A stretch of DNA of 64,000 nucleotides from Paenibacillus azoreducens (GCF_021654775.1 NZ_AP025343.1:2757501-2821500), one strand, 5' to 3'; numbered from the stretch's first letter, positions 1 to 9,554 are shown. A program made the numbers and translations. The notes: a model not told the origin generated them from the sequence alone.

Positions 1-839
1 TTAAGTTTTTTCCTATGATTAGTGAAGCTAAATGGGGAAATAAATAACCGAATTCTATCTCTGTACTCAATCTAAATGGAACGAAGTATCTTCCATGAAG
101 CTGGAAATGACTGTTTCACCGCCAAATATGATTCTAACGGACACAGCGGACGCTATATGGGCTAATTTCGACCATTTTGATTTCTAACGGACACAGACGC
201 CGCTATTTAATCAAAAAGTTCCTTTGTGGCGGTGTTTTGGAGCAATTAAGCGCCGTGGTGTCCGTTAAAATTTAAAAATGACTGTTATTAGCCTCTTAGC
301 GGCTGTGGTGTCCGTTAGAAATCCGCATGACCTCACGGTCACCCGCCGACGATGAAAATGTGATAGTTTTTGTCTCAAAAACGGAAAAGCACATTTTCAT
401 ATGAAAATGTAAAGACCTGATTTTACTTGAATAGCGACTGTGAGTTTCGTTAGTGGCAGTCATGTTAAAGGCGGTCTTGCACTACTCATTACGTCGATGA
501 TTATTATTGATTAGATATCAGAGAGCCAAGACATCGGAGAGAAAGCACTCGGATATCGCATCAAAATTTACCGTTAAAGGCGGTCTTGTATCATTGATTT
601 ACGTCGATGATTGTTTTTGATATACTGACATCTAGAGGCGGTATCGGCATGGTGACCGAACTGCACTCTATCTGTGTCATGTAGTGTAGCATTCATAACA
701 GCAAAATGCAGCATACGTTGGATTCTGCTCTGAGCCGAAGGGACCGAGACAGAAGGGACGATCGCAAGTGACTCTTTTTTGCCCTTTCGGAACTTTTTAG
801 TGAAATGCTAAAAGGTTTTTTTGTTTTTCTTCGAGTGCA
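1..839. repeat. Intergenic repeat region before panB
   Basis: No gene is supported here. Between about 71 and 330 there are two forward copies of a TTCTAACGGACACAG core followed by two inverted copies (GTGTCCGTTAGAA type), so the stretch can fold into a long hairpin. The same core family recurs at 18270-18870. Two copies of a second dispersed element (core AAGGCGGTCTTG followed by TACGTCGATGATTG) lie near 460-500 and 570-615. The short open frames present have no ribosome site or recognisable product. Confidence 0.6.
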
Positions 840-1233
840 TGTTCAAAAAGGTCGGTTTTCAGCACCGAAGTTTATGCTTCCGATGTGCGTTTTTTCAAAA
901 CGCTTCAGTTGGATGAAGTTAGGGACTGAGGAGTGGAGCTACACGTTTTGTAGAAAACGACTTCGTAAGCATCTGCTTGTAGTGGGTACGTGAGCACCTG
1001 AAATGTTTCCGGAGGAAACATACTTCGTAAGCATTCGCGTAATGCCCGGCTGAATCCAAGATTCGATGCCGAATCTGCTTCCTGATTCACTTCGTGTTAG
1101 ATATAGAATTTATAAGTTATCAACGGAGTTGATGAATTCTATATCGCAAGAAAACCTACCTCTTCATCGCGGTCGTTCCCCTTGAAGTGGCCTCGATTAA
1201 AGGTTTTCTTATCAAAAGTGGACTTTTTGAACA
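840..1233. repeat. MITE-like element with inverted ends, copy A
   Basis: The left end TGTTCAAAAAG is the reverse complement of the right end CTTTTTGAACA. Inside are a GGTTTTCAGCACCGAAG stretch shared with copies at 20114 and 41331, and an internal inverted repeat of TATAGAATTTATAAG type near 1100-1145. The right end touches the panB leader, so an apparent 30-codon upstream extension of panB is encoded by the repeat and is probably not translated. No transposase is present; if mobile it would be non-autonomous. Confidence 0.55.
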
Positions 1234-1271
1234 ACCTCTACAAAATATTCCGAATGGAAGGGGCTGCAAAA

Positions 1272-2144
1272 ATGACAGTAAAACATCCGCTGAATATCGT
1301 TAAAATGAAAAAAATGAAACAGGAAGGCATCGCGCTCAGTATGGTTACCGCCTATGATTACCCTACGGCGCGCCTTGCGGAAGAAGCGGGCGTGGATATG
1401 ATCCTCGTTGGCGACTCGCTGGGGAATGTCGTGCTCGGTTACGATTCGACGCTCCCGGTTACGATTGAGGATATGGTGTATCATACGCGTTCCGTCGTGC
1501 GCGGGGCGGCTAATACGTTTGTAGTCGCGGACATGCCGTTCATGACATATCACGGAAGCATTGACGAAACGCTGCGCAGCGTGCGCAAGCTTATGCAGGA
1601 AGGCCATGCCCATGCCGTCAAAATGGAAGGCGGCAAGGAAATTTGCGCAGCGGTTGAAGCCATCGTTGCCGCCGGGGTTCCGGTACTTGGGCATATTGGT
1701 CTGACGCCGCAGTCGGTTAATCAAATTGGCGGCTACCGCATACAAGGCAAGGACGAGAAGGATGCCCGGCGTTTACTTGAAGATGCGAAAGCGCTGGAGC
1801 AAGCAGGCGCTTTTGGCATCGTGCTTGAGCTCGTAACCGAGCAGGTCGCGGAATATATTAGCTCCCAGCTGTCCATTCCTACGATCGGGATTGGAGCCGG
1901 ACGCGGGGTAGACGGTCAAGTGCTGGTATTCCATGATGTCTTCCAATATGCTTCCCCGTATCGCAGCAAAAAATTTGTGAAAACATTCGGCGATGCAGGA
2001 GCTTTAATTCGCGAAGGTCTGGCACAATACGTCAAAGAAGTGAAAGAACGTTCCTTTCCGGACGAGAGCCATGTCTTCACTGCTGAGGATCATGTCGTAG
2101 AAAATTTATACGGCCCGGGCCGGGAAAAGGTGGATGAAGCATGA
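1272..2144 (+). CDS. panB: 3-methyl-2-oxobutanoate hydroxymethyltransferase PanB
   Basis: PanB transfers a hydroxymethyl group from 5,10-methylenetetrahydrofolate to 2-oxoisovalerate to give ketopantoate, the first step of pantothenate synthesis in the cytoplasm. The protein is a TIM-barrel of about 290 residues, the usual family length. Visible signatures are AYDYPTA near residue 27, VGDSLGNVVLGYDSTLPVT near 46 (metal- and substrate-binding), GHIGLTPQS and IGIGAG. I choose the ATG preceded by GGAAGGGG; the open frame runs 30 codons further upstream but that part is repeat DNA. The stop overlaps the panC start by 4 bases, so the genes are translationally coupled. Confidence 0.95.
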   Translation: MTVKHPLNIVKMKKMKQEGIALSMVTAYDYPTARLAEEAGVDMILVGDSLGNVVLGYDSTLPVTIEDMVYHTRSVVRGAANTFVVADMPFMTYHGSIDETLRSVRKLMQEGHAHAVKMEGGKEICAAVEAIVAAGVPVLGHIGLTPQSVNQIGGYRIQGKDEKDARRLLEDAKALEQAGAFGIVLELVTEQVAEYISSQLSIPTIGIGAGRGVDGQVLVFHDVFQYASPYRSKKFVKTFGDAGALIREGLAQYVKEVKERSFPDESHVFTAEDHVVENLYGPGREKVDEA

Positions 2145-3022
2145 AAGCCGTCAGAACGATTGCGGAACTTAGAGAACAAATCGGCGAAATGAAAGCTGCG
2201 TCAGCCAAAGCGACAATCGGTTTGGTCCCAACGATGGGGTATCTTCATCAAGGGCATGCCAGCCTGATTCGTGCGGCTAAAGTAAAAACGGATATCGTGG
2301 TCGTCAGCATCTTCGTTAATCCGATCCAATTTGGGCCGGGAGAGGATTTTGAAACCTATCCGCGGGATGAGGCGAGAGATTTGGCTGCCGCGGAAGCGGC
2401 GGGAGCCGATCTGGTATTTCTGCCGTCGGTCGACACGATGTATCCGAAACCAACCAAAACCAAAATTGCGGTATCGGAGGTAACTTCCGGTCTTTGCGGC
2501 GCCTCGCGTCCCGGACATTTTGACGGGGTAACGACCGTTGTCGGGAAGTTATTCCATATCGTACAGCCGGATTATGCCTTTTTCGGCATGAAAGACGCGC
2601 AGCAAGTTGCCGTGATCGAGCAGATGGTCTACGACCTCAACTTTAATGTCACCATCGTTCCTTGCCCGATTATACGCGAAGAGGATGGTCTTGCACTCAG
2701 CTCCCGGAATGTGTATCTTAGTCCGGAGGAGCGTACGCAGGCGCTCGTGCTTTCACGTTCGCTGCGCGAAACGAAGGAGGCGGTAAAAACCGGCCAAATT
2801 CGTACCGCAGGCGAAGCCAAGGAGCTTTTGACCCAAATCATCGGCGAGTCTCCGCTTGCCGTGATCGATTACGTTGAAATTGCGAATTTTCCGGAGCTTT
2901 CGCCCCTTGCCGCTGAAACGGCTATTCTCGAGCAGGAAGAATCCGTTCTGATGGCACTTGCGGTTAAATTCGGAAAAACCCGTTTGATCGATAACTGTTT
3001 GATCCAACCGAAGGGGGAATAA
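2141..3022 (+). CDS. panC: Pantothenate synthetase PanC
   Basis: PanC condenses pantoate and beta-alanine using ATP, via a pantoyl-adenylate, giving pantothenate. The 293-residue length is normal. The nucleotidyl-transferase motif [13 protein letters not shown] (HIGH-type, residues 30-42) and the LSSRNVYL segment near residue 185 are intact, as is the FVNPIQF motif. It begins inside the last codons of panB (ATGA overlap) and is followed 5 bases later by panD, so the three genes form one pantothenate operon as in other Bacillales. Confidence 0.95.
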   Translation: MKAVRTIAELREQIGEMKAASAKATIGLVPTMGYLHQGHASLIRAAKVKTDIVVVSIFVNPIQFGPGEDFETYPRDEARDLAAAEAAGADLVFLPSVDTMYPKPTKTKIAVSEVTSGLCGASRPGHFDGVTTVVGKLFHIVQPDYAFFGMKDAQQVAVIEQMVYDLNFNVTIVPCPIIREEDGLALSSRNVYLSPEERTQALVLSRSLRETKEAVKTGQIRTAGEAKELLTQIIGESPLAVIDYVEIANFPELSPLAAETAILEQEESVLMALAVKFGKTRLIDNCLIQPKGE

Positions 3023-3027
3023 CGCCC

Positions 3028-3411
3028 ATGTTCAGAACGATGATGAAATCCAAAATACACCGTGCCACGGTCACCGAAGCCAACCTTAATTATGTCGGCA
3101 GCATTACGATTGACGAGGACCTGATGGAGGCGGCGGATCTGCTGGAAAATGAAAAAGTGCAGATTGTAGACAATAACAACGGTGCGCGTCTTGAAACCTA
3201 CGTGATTCCGGGCCCCCGCGGCAGCGGCGTGATCTGTCTCAACGGCGCTGCGGCACGCTTGGTACAGCCTGGAGATATCGTTATCATCATGTCTTATGCC
3301 ATGATGTCTGATGAAGAAATTAAAAACCATAAGCCTCGGGTCGTATTTGTCAATGAGTCGAACCAGCAGGTGACCACCATGGACAAGGAAGTGCACGCCA
3401 CCATTATTTGA
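3028..3411 (+). CDS. panD: Aspartate 1-decarboxylase PanD (pro-enzyme)
   Basis: PanD decarboxylates aspartate to beta-alanine, the second substrate of PanC. It is a pyruvoyl enzyme made by self-cleavage of a pro-protein. The cleavage pair Gly24-Ser25 (NYVGSIT) is present, with the conserved start [18 protein letters not shown] and the NNGARLETY and GAAARL motifs. The 127-residue length is typical. It completes the panBCD operon; the next gene starts 125 bases further on behind its own ribosome site. Confidence 0.95.
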   Translation: MFRTMMKSKIHRATVTEANLNYVGSITIDEDLMEAADLLENEKVQIVDNNNGARLETYVIPGPRGSGVICLNGAAARLVQPGDIVIIMSYAMMSDEEIKNHKPRVVFVNESNQQVTTMDKEVHATII

Positions 3412-3536
3412 CGGCAAGGCGAACGGGCGAAGACAAGGAATGGCAGGCCTTACGGGGAATGAAAACTGCTCCGTCAACAAAAAATGAATGCAGGTGACCG
3501 CACTGATTTCATTTTTGTTAAGGGTGGGATGCAGCC

Positions 3537-4172
3537 ATGTTCCAGCATGTTTTCGCGGAAATGAACCACGTGTTAGATGAAATCATGAAATATTACCCAA
3601 CGGCGCAAGAGGCCCAAAAGCACCAGATGATGCAAAAATGGAATATGCTCAAAACCATGAGCGACGCCATCATCGATGAATGGTTGACATTTGAGGAAAA
3701 AATGGGGGAGTTCCGTCAACACGTTGAGGTTCCGTCCACTTCTTCGATCGTAAATGAATCTTCGCCTGAATTGGAATTAAACGCTTTTGTCCGCGGGCAG
3801 GGGTATTTCCGGCTGCTGATGTTTGGTCAGGCTGCGCAGCAATTTTCGCAGGTGATTCGCGAATATCCGGATTCCCTCTTGGCCCGGATGTACCTTGCTA
3901 TGGCACATCTGCATTTGGAGGAAACCAAAGAGGCCCAAAGGCATTTTCAGTGGATACTGCCGCTGGCCAAAAGCCAGAAGTTGAAGGCCATGATCTACAA
4001 TGCATTAGGATGCATTGCCGTGAAGCATGGGAATGCAGGAAAAGCGCAGGAGTTTTTCGCTTTGGCGTTACAATGCGATCCTACGCTGCCCGATCCTTTG
4101 ATTAATTTGAAGGTATGCCAGCAAAATTGCGGTCAGCTGCAGTATGGAAGCCAATTGATTTCCCTGATGTGA
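3537..4172 (+). CDS. TPR-repeat protein
   Basis: A 211-residue soluble protein without signal peptide. The C-terminal half (about 90-200) holds two or three tetratricopeptide-type helical pairs, for example FGQAAQQFSQVIREYPDSLLARMYLAMAH (residues about 100-128) and a second pair with GNAGKAQEFFALALQCDP, followed by a conserved PLINL turn. The N-terminal half is helical and unassigned. TPR proteins act as scaffolds, and no enzymatic motif is visible, so the partner is unknown. It sits between panD and dinG, where several Bacillales carry extra genes. The start is the ATG after AAGGGTGGGATGC. Confidence 0.75.
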   Translation: MFQHVFAEMNHVLDEIMKYYPTAQEAQKHQMMQKWNMLKTMSDAIIDEWLTFEEKMGEFRQHVEVPSTSSIVNESSPELELNAFVRGQGYFRLLMFGQAAQQFSQVIREYPDSLLARMYLAMAHLHLEETKEAQRHFQWILPLAKSQKLKAMIYNALGCIAVKHGNAGKAQEFFALALQCDPTLPDPLINLKVCQQNCGQLQYGSQLISLM

Positions 4173-4249
4173 AGAAACGCGAAAAGGACGATGTATCATG
4201 CGCGAATAAGCGTTTGTGCATCGCCCTTTTTCAATCTGTCAAAAAGCAT

Positions 4250-4390
4250 AAAATTCGGGGACCCCGAAAGTTACCGGTATATGCTGCAAAGGCCCGCACG
4301 TCACTCAGTACTTTTGCTTTGCAAAAGCGCCCCTCTGTGAGAGGGCGTCGAACTTCTTTCCGGTACCCTCCGCAGGGTTTTTCTTGGCTC
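4250..4390 (+). repeat. Dispersed 3'-side repeat (family GGGGTCCCCGCAAAG), divergent copy
   Basis: This copy of a roughly 130-base element contains the shared segments CGTCACTCAGTACTTTTGC, GCAAAAGCGCCCCTCT and CTTTCCGGTACCCTCCGC. Sister copies lie at 7300-7435, 10127-10200, 18105-18175 and 21748-21892. Each lies just downstream of a + strand gene and in the same orientation, so it may act in 3' ends of transcripts. Confidence 0.6.
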
Positions 4391-4460
4391 CGAATTTTCA
4401 AATGTTAAATCTTCTGTTATGCTGGTAAGGAGACTGGAATGAAAGGATTAATCGTAAATC

Positions 4461-7328
4461 ATGAAATTTGCCGTACTGGATTTTGAAACGACAGGCAACC
4501 AGTCCGCAGATGAAATTATTCAAGTTGGACTTGCCATTATAGAAGAAGATTTGACCATTTCCCGTGTTTACGGCTCTTATGTCAAGCCTAGCGTGGAGAT
4601 TCCACCCTTTATTACCCAGCTGACAGGCATCTCGGAGGAAAATGTGGCCGCTGCTCCTTCGTTGGAAGAGATGCTGATGGAGCTCGTGCCTATGCTGGAT
4701 GATGTGGTTTTGGTTGGACATAACGTTGCATTCGACTTTAATTTTTTGCAAAATGCGCTCGATAGCTGTGGATATCTTCCGTTTTCCGGACGAATTCTCG
4801 ACACGCTGGATTTTCTCAAAATATGCTTCCCATCCTTGACTTCCTATCAGCTTGGTCAGGTGACGTCCCATTTCGGTTTGCAGCATGACCGTCCGCACCA
4901 GGCGGACAGCGATGCCTTGGCAACGGCTTATGTGCTCTTAAAATGTCTGGACGAGCTTGATCATTTGCCTCTTATTGCCCTCCAGCGCCTCCGTGAGCTG
5001 TTTGCGGAGGAGGATAGCGATCTTGGTTGGTTTTTTGACGGCTTATGCCAGGAAAAGGAGCAGCAGCCTATTCAGGATCTGAACAGTCATACTTTCTATC
5101 GTCAGCTGGCGTTAAAAGTCGATGACTGGACCGAGATGAAACCTCCCCGGGATGAATCCGCCGATAATCCTCTTGAAGGCATGGATTTTAAGGAATATTT
5201 GAGCGAGATCCGTAAGCGCCTCAAAAGCATATTGCCTCAATACGAGGAACGCGAGCCGCAATCGATTATGTTCGACGAAGTGATGAATGCGCTGGAACAG
5301 GACAAACATCTTTTGATCGAAGCGGGTACGGGGACAGGGAAATCTTTGGGTTACCTCATCCCTTCTATATATCAGAGCGTCAAGCAGCAGCAAAAAGTGA
5401 TGGTCAGCACGCATACCATCAATCTTCAGGAGCAGCTAAGGGAGCGGGATGTTCCGCTTTTGACGCAGGTTATTCCATTTCCATTCAAAGCTGCGGTATT
5501 TAAGGGTAGACAACATTATTTGTGTTTGAGAAAATTTGAACATAAAATAAACAGAAGAGACTTTTTTAATCCCAAGGAAGATACGATCACGGCCGCCCAG
5601 ATGATCGTTTGGCTCGCGCAAACCGAACATGGGGATGATGAGGAACTGAACCTTGGCGGACGCGGCGGCGACTTCTGGGAAACGGTAAGCAGCGATTCGG
5701 ACTCCTGTCTGGGCCGCAGCTGCCCATGGTTCCGCAAATGTTATTATCATCGCGCCAAACATGAAGCCGGAATTGCGGATGTCGTCATTACCAACCACTC
5801 CAAGCTGTTTACCGATGTAAAAGCTGGCCATCAATTGCTTCCGTCGTATGAGCGTTTGGTGATTGACGAAGCCCATCATTTGGAGGATGTTGCCGGTAAA
5901 CATTTGGGACTTCATATGAAATACTTCAGTGTTGTCCATACGCTTACCCGGCTTTACAAGGATGGAAAGAACGGGCAGCTTTCTGCGCTGAGACAGCAGC
6001 TGCAGTCCTCCGGCCAAGAACGGGCCAGCGACTGGATTGCGGCAATCGATCGCATTAGCGAAGATTTGGTGGACGTGAAGGAAGATTGGGATAAGCTGAA
6101 TGAACTTTTATTCGCTTTGCTTCCGGAGCGTAATGACGTTTCGCCAGGGGATGTAGGACAATACGTACTTCGCCTTCAACCTGCAAACAAACCGAAGGAA
6201 TGGGATACGCTCAAAGCGCTCGAAAATCAGATTCATGTGAAAATCAGCGAAGCGGTGCGGCGCGGGGAGAAAATGCTGGCGGAATACAAAGAGGATGAAA
6301 GTGATTACAGCGCGGACAGCCTGATTACGGATTTAAGCGGCCTGTTCAAGGATTTGGCAGCGGCGCGCGACGACCTTCGCATCTTCATGAACTTGAATGA
6401 CGAGACTGTCGTGTACTGGATGGAGGCAAGCAGCCATTTCCGGAGCAAATCGCTCCAGATGTATGCTGTACCGGTCGATGTCAGCAAACAGCTCAAGGAA
6501 TTGTTTTTCGACAAGAAAAAAAGCATAGTTCTGACGTCTGCCACATTGTCTGTGGATAAATCTTTTCAGTACATGATTGATAACTTGGGGCTTCAAGAGG
6601 ATCAGGAAAACGGAAGACTGGCTACCGTGATGCTTCCATCGCCATTCAATTACCGCGATCAGGCGCTCCTTGTGATCCCGCGCGATTTCCCAAGCGTTAA
6701 GGGGAGCGTAGGCGATGCGGTATTTGTAGATACTTTGGTGCAATCCCTTGCCGACGCCGCGCTGGCGACTCATGGACGAATGTTGGTGTTGTTTACTTCT
6801 TACAGGATGTTGCGTCAGGTGCACGAGCCTTTAAAAAATGCTTTGGCGAACAGTGACATTGCAGTGCTGGGCCAAGGCGTTGACAGCGGCAGCCGCACCA
6901 AGCTTATCCGCAGATTTCAAGACAGCAGCGCTTCGGTGCTGCTCGGAACGAGCAGTTTTTGGGAAGGGGTGGATATTCCCGGCGATGCTCTGACATGTCT
7001 GGCGATTGTAAGACTGCCGTTTCAGCCGCCAAACCATCCGCTCGTCGAAGCGAAAAGCGAGCTTCTGCAGCGTCAGAAAAAAAATCCGTTCATGAAGCTT
7101 TCCGTGCCGCAGGCAGTAATCCGCTTTAAACAAGGCTTTGGCCGACTCGTTCGCACGGCGAATGACCGCGGCATCGTCATTGTATACGATACGCGCGTTA
7201 TCGAATCCTACTACGGGAAGTATTTTCTTTATTCCTTGCCTGGACCCAAAATGGAGCATATGAATACGGAAAAAATGGTTCCTCGTATATCCGAATGGCT
7301 TAAAAGTTCCGGAGTCCCCGCAAAGTAA
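4461..7328 (+). CDS. dinG: DinG-family helicase with N-terminal DEDD exonuclease
   Basis: A 955-residue fusion of a DnaQ-type 3'-5' exonuclease and an XPD/DinG superfamily 2 helicase, expected to act in DNA repair or replication-conflict resolution. The exonuclease has DFETTG at residues 7-12, then GHNVAFD and the late H..DS.A motif. The helicase has Walker A EAGTGTGKS near 290, DEAHH near 473 and a C-terminal half with GTSSFWEGVDIPG and QGFGRLVRT. Four cysteines at about 355, 416, 421 and 427 keep the Cx4C and Cx5C spacing of iron-sulphur DinG/XPD proteins, so a 4Fe-4S cluster is plausible. The last residues (SSGVPAK) are encoded by the start of a dispersed repeat, so the natural C-terminus may have been replaced. 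Confidence 0.9.
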   Translation: MKFAVLDFETTGNQSADEIIQVGLAIIEEDLTISRVYGSYVKPSVEIPPFITQLTGISEENVAAAPSLEEMLMELVPMLDDVVLVGHNVAFDFNFLQNALDSCGYLPFSGRILDTLDFLKICFPSLTSYQLGQVTSHFGLQHDRPHQADSDALATAYVLLKCLDELDHLPLIALQRLRELFAEEDSDLGWFFDGLCQEKEQQPIQDLNSHTFYRQLALKVDDWTEMKPPRDESADNPLEGMDFKEYLSEIRKRLKSILPQYEEREPQSIMFDEVMNALEQDKHLLIEAGTGTGKSLGYLIPSIYQSVKQQQKVMVSTHTINLQEQLRERDVPLLTQVIPFPFKAAVFKGRQHYLCLRKFEHKINRRDFFNPKEDTITAAQMIVWLAQTEHGDDEELNLGGRGGDFWETVSSDSDSCLGRSCPWFRKCYYHRAKHEAGIADVVITNHSKLFTDVKAGHQLLPSYERLVIDEAHHLEDVAGKHLGLHMKYFSVVHTLTRLYKDGKNGQLSALRQQLQSSGQERASDWIAAIDRISEDLVDVKEDWDKLNELLFALLPERNDVSPGDVGQYVLRLQPANKPKEWDTLKALENQIHVKISEAVRRGEKMLAEYKEDESDYSADSLITDLSGLFKDLAAARDDLRIFMNLNDETVVYWMEASSHFRSKSLQMYAVPVDVSKQLKELFFDKKKSIVLTSATLSVDKSFQYMIDNLGLQEDQENGRLATVMLPSPFNYRDQALLVIPRDFPSVKGSVGDAVFVDTLVQSLADAALATHGRMLVLFTSYRMLRQVHEPLKNALANSDIAVLGQGVDSGSRTKLIRRFQDSSASVLLGTSSFWEGVDIPGDALTCLAIVRLPFQPPNHPLVEAKSELLQRQKKNPFMKLSVPQAVIRFKQGFGRLVRTANDRGIVIVYDTRVIESYYGKYFLYSLPGPKMEHMNTEKMVPRISEWLKSSGVPAK

Positions 7329-7440
7329 TCGAATAAGCTTCGAAGCCACACGTCACTCAGTACTTTTGCTCCGCAAAAGCGCCCCTCTTTGAGAGGCGTC
7401 GGACTTCTTTCCGATACTCTTTGTGAGGTTGTTTTAAGAT
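7300..7440 (+). repeat. Dispersed 3'-side repeat, copy overlapping dinG stop
   Basis: The shared segment starts with TTCCGGAGTCCCCGCAAAG, which encodes the last dinG codons, and continues through CACGTCACTCAGTACTTTTG and CTTTCCGATACTCTTTGTG. It closely matches the copy at 21748-21892. Confidence 0.7.
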
Positions 7441-7479
7441 AGTAGAAGTAAAACTCCGGGGGAAACGCATCCTAATATC

Positions 7480-7546
7480 GCAAGAAAAACATCCGCTAAA
7501 AGCGGTCTGTCTTCTTAGAAAGTACGACGATAGACGTTTTTCTAAG
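7480..7546 (+). repeat. Dispersed leader element (GCGGTCTG ... CGATAGACG)
   Basis: Shared pattern: AACATCCGCTAAAAGCGG, then GTCTG, a variable stretch, then TACGACGATAGACG and TTTTTCT. Related copies are found near 460, 570, 17065, 18945, 21672 and 41526, most of them 30-100 bases upstream of a gene (here rex). CCGCTAAAAGCGG is itself a short hairpin. Function unknown. Confidence 0.6.
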
Positions 7547-7589
7547 CATTGATAGATTAATTAAGCTGCTAAAAATAGGGGGAACAAGC

Positions 7590-8246
7590 ATGAAATCGGA
7601 GAAAATATCCGAAGCAGTTGTTCGCAGATTGCCTGTATATTTAAGATATTTGAGCGACTTGCATAAACGGGAGGTCGCTACGGTTTCCTCCCAGGAACTT
7701 GGTCAGAGACTCGACCTCAATCCGGCGCAGATCCGTAAGGATCTGGCTTATTTCGGCGATTTTGGCCGGAAAGGCATCGGATATGATGTTTCGTATCTGA
7801 TCGAAAAAATCCGCCACATCCTGAACCTGGATCAGCAGATCAACGCGGTGTTGGTCGGGGCAGGTAATTTGGGTCAAGCGCTTTCAAACTATAACTTTTA
7901 CCTGAAGGAAAACATTAAAATTATTGCCGTATTTGATGAAAATCCGAAGAAGATCGGCAAACAAATCAATACGCTGACCGTTCAGCCGATGGAGGAGCTC
8001 CGCGAAACGATCAAAGCCCGCAATATCCGTATCGGGATCATTACGGTACCGGATGTCGAAGCGCAAAATGTGGCCGATATCCTGATCGAAGCCGGCATCG
8101 AAGCGATCCTGAACTTCGCGCCGGTCATCTTGAAAGCACCTGCGAACATTCGGATTCATCCGGCGGATTTCACTACGGATCTGCTCAGTTTGGCTTATTA
8201 TTTGGATAACGGAAAGGACGATTCTGCTGATGACGGCGACAAATAG
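7590..8246 (+). CDS. rex: Redox-sensing transcriptional repressor Rex
   Basis: Rex binds operator DNA when NADH is low and releases it when NADH rises, controlling fermentation and respiration genes. The 218-residue protein has the N-terminal winged helix (about 1-80, with LGQRLDLNPAQIRKDLAYFG) and the C-terminal Rossmann domain with VGAGNLGQAL at about 89-98. A GGGGGAA ribosome site precedes the ATG. Its end overlaps the next gene by 17 bases. I saw no convincing Rex operator immediately upstream, so autoregulation is not supported from the sequence. Confidence 0.93.
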   Translation: MKSEKISEAVVRRLPVYLRYLSDLHKREVATVSSQELGQRLDLNPAQIRKDLAYFGDFGRKGIGYDVSYLIEKIRHILNLDQQINAVLVGAGNLGQALSNYNFYLKENIKIIAVFDENPKKIGKQINTLTVQPMEELRETIKARNIRIGIITVPDVEAQNVADILIEAGIEAILNFAPVILKAPANIRIHPADFTTDLLSLAYYLDNGKDDSADDGDK

Positions 8247-9534
8247 ATGGATGATTAAAAACGGCAGCTTTGCGGTTGCGGATGGAGATAAGCCGGTTAT
8301 TCAAGGCTGCATGGTCATTGAAGACGACCTTATCGTTTATGTGGGCGAGGAGACGCCTGAACTGGATGGCGATATACCCGTTATGGACGGGACCCATCTG
8401 TTTTTTATGCCGGGTATGATCAATACGCATGGGCATGCCGCAATGTCGCTGCTTCGCGGATATGGTGACGATCTGGCTTTGCAAATCTGGCTGCAGGAGA
8501 AAATGTGGCCGATGGAAGCCAAATTCACCTCATCGGACGTATATTGGGGCACCTCGCTGTCGGTGCTTGAAATGCTGAAAGGCGGCACGACAACCTTCCT
8601 GGATATGTACGACCATATGGATCAAGTAGCGAAGGTAACGGAAGAATCGGGAATCCGTGCATCCTTGATGCGCGGCGTTATCGGGCTCTGCCCGGAAGAG
8701 GTTCAGCGCCATAAGCTGAATGAAGCCATCCGATTTGCCCGCGACTGGCACGGTAAAGCAGGCGGACGGATTACGACGATGATTTCACCGCATGCGCCAT
8801 ATACTTGTCCTCCGGACTTTATTGAAAAATTCGTTCAGGCCGCTCATGACATGGATTTGCCGATGCATACCCATATGTCTGAAACCAAAGCCGAAGTCGA
8901 GCAAAATGTAACTGAATACGGTCTGCGTCCAGTTGCCCATCTGGAGAAACTCGGAGTGTTTTCCCGGCCATCGCTTGTTGCTCATGCCGTTCATTTGACG
9001 GATGAAGAAATCGAAATTTTGGCAAAAAACAAGGTAGCCGTATCCCATAACCCGGGCAGCAACCTGAAACTGGCAAGCGGCGTGGCACGCGTAACGGACA
9101 TGCTGAAGGCTGGCGTGACTGTGTCGCTTGGAACAGACGGGGCGGCGAGCAATAATAACCTCGATATGTTCGAGGAAATGCGTCTCGCGGCATTGATCCA
9201 TAAAGGAGTCTCCGGCGACCCGACGGCGATCCCGGCAGGGGAAGCATTGAAAATGGGAACGGTTTATGGGGCACAGTCGCTTTTCTTGAACAATGTGGGT
9301 ACTTTGGCTCCAGGTATGAAAGCTGATTTTATCGCGCTGAATACCGATCAGGCGCATTTTCTGCCGCATACCGACTTGATCTCTCATGCCGTTTATTCGG
9401 CCTGCGGCAAGGACGTTGAGCATGTGTGGGTTGATGGCAAACAAGTTGTCAAGCATGGCGCCTGCCTGACACTGGATGAAGAGCGGATCCGCCGGGAAGC
9501 GCAGGCCGCTTTTGAGAGCCTATTATCTCGTTAA
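8230..9534 (+). CDS. mtaD: MtaD/SsnA-type amidohydrolase (probable 5'-methylthioadenosine/S-adenosylhomocysteine deaminase)
   Basis: A metal-dependent cytoplasmic deaminase of the amidohydrolase superfamily; members with this architecture deaminate methylthioadenosine, S-adenosylhomocysteine or adenosine. The 434 residues carry the first metal site NTHGHAA (H67, H69), HMSE near 215, HAVHLTDEE near 253 and GTDGAASNNNLDMFEEM near 305, where the catalytic Asp lies. The start overlaps rex, so it is likely co-transcribed with it. Substrate assignment comes from family resemblance only; guanine or other aminohydrolases have similar motifs. Confidence 0.85.
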   Translation: MTATNRWMIKNGSFAVADGDKPVIQGCMVIEDDLIVYVGEETPELDGDIPVMDGTHLFFMPGMINTHGHAAMSLLRGYGDDLALQIWLQEKMWPMEAKFTSSDVYWGTSLSVLEMLKGGTTTFLDMYDHMDQVAKVTEESGIRASLMRGVIGLCPEEVQRHKLNEAIRFARDWHGKAGGRITTMISPHAPYTCPPDFIEKFVQAAHDMDLPMHTHMSETKAEVEQNVTEYGLRPVAHLEKLGVFSRPSLVAHAVHLTDEEIEILAKNKVAVSHNPGSNLKLASGVARVTDMLKAGVTVSLGTDGAASNNNLDMFEEMRLAALIHKGVSGDPTAIPAGEALKMGTVYGAQSLFLNNVGTLAPGMKADFIALNTDQAHFLPHTDLISHAVYSACGKDVEHVWVDGKQVVKHGACLTLDEERIRREAQAAFESLLSR

Positions 9535-9554
9535 GAAAGGCTTAGAGGTAGCTT

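Noticed and set aside
1182..1271. 30-residue N-terminal extension of PanB
   Set aside because: Encoded by the end of a dispersed repeat and lacking a ribosome site; the ATG at 1272 has one.
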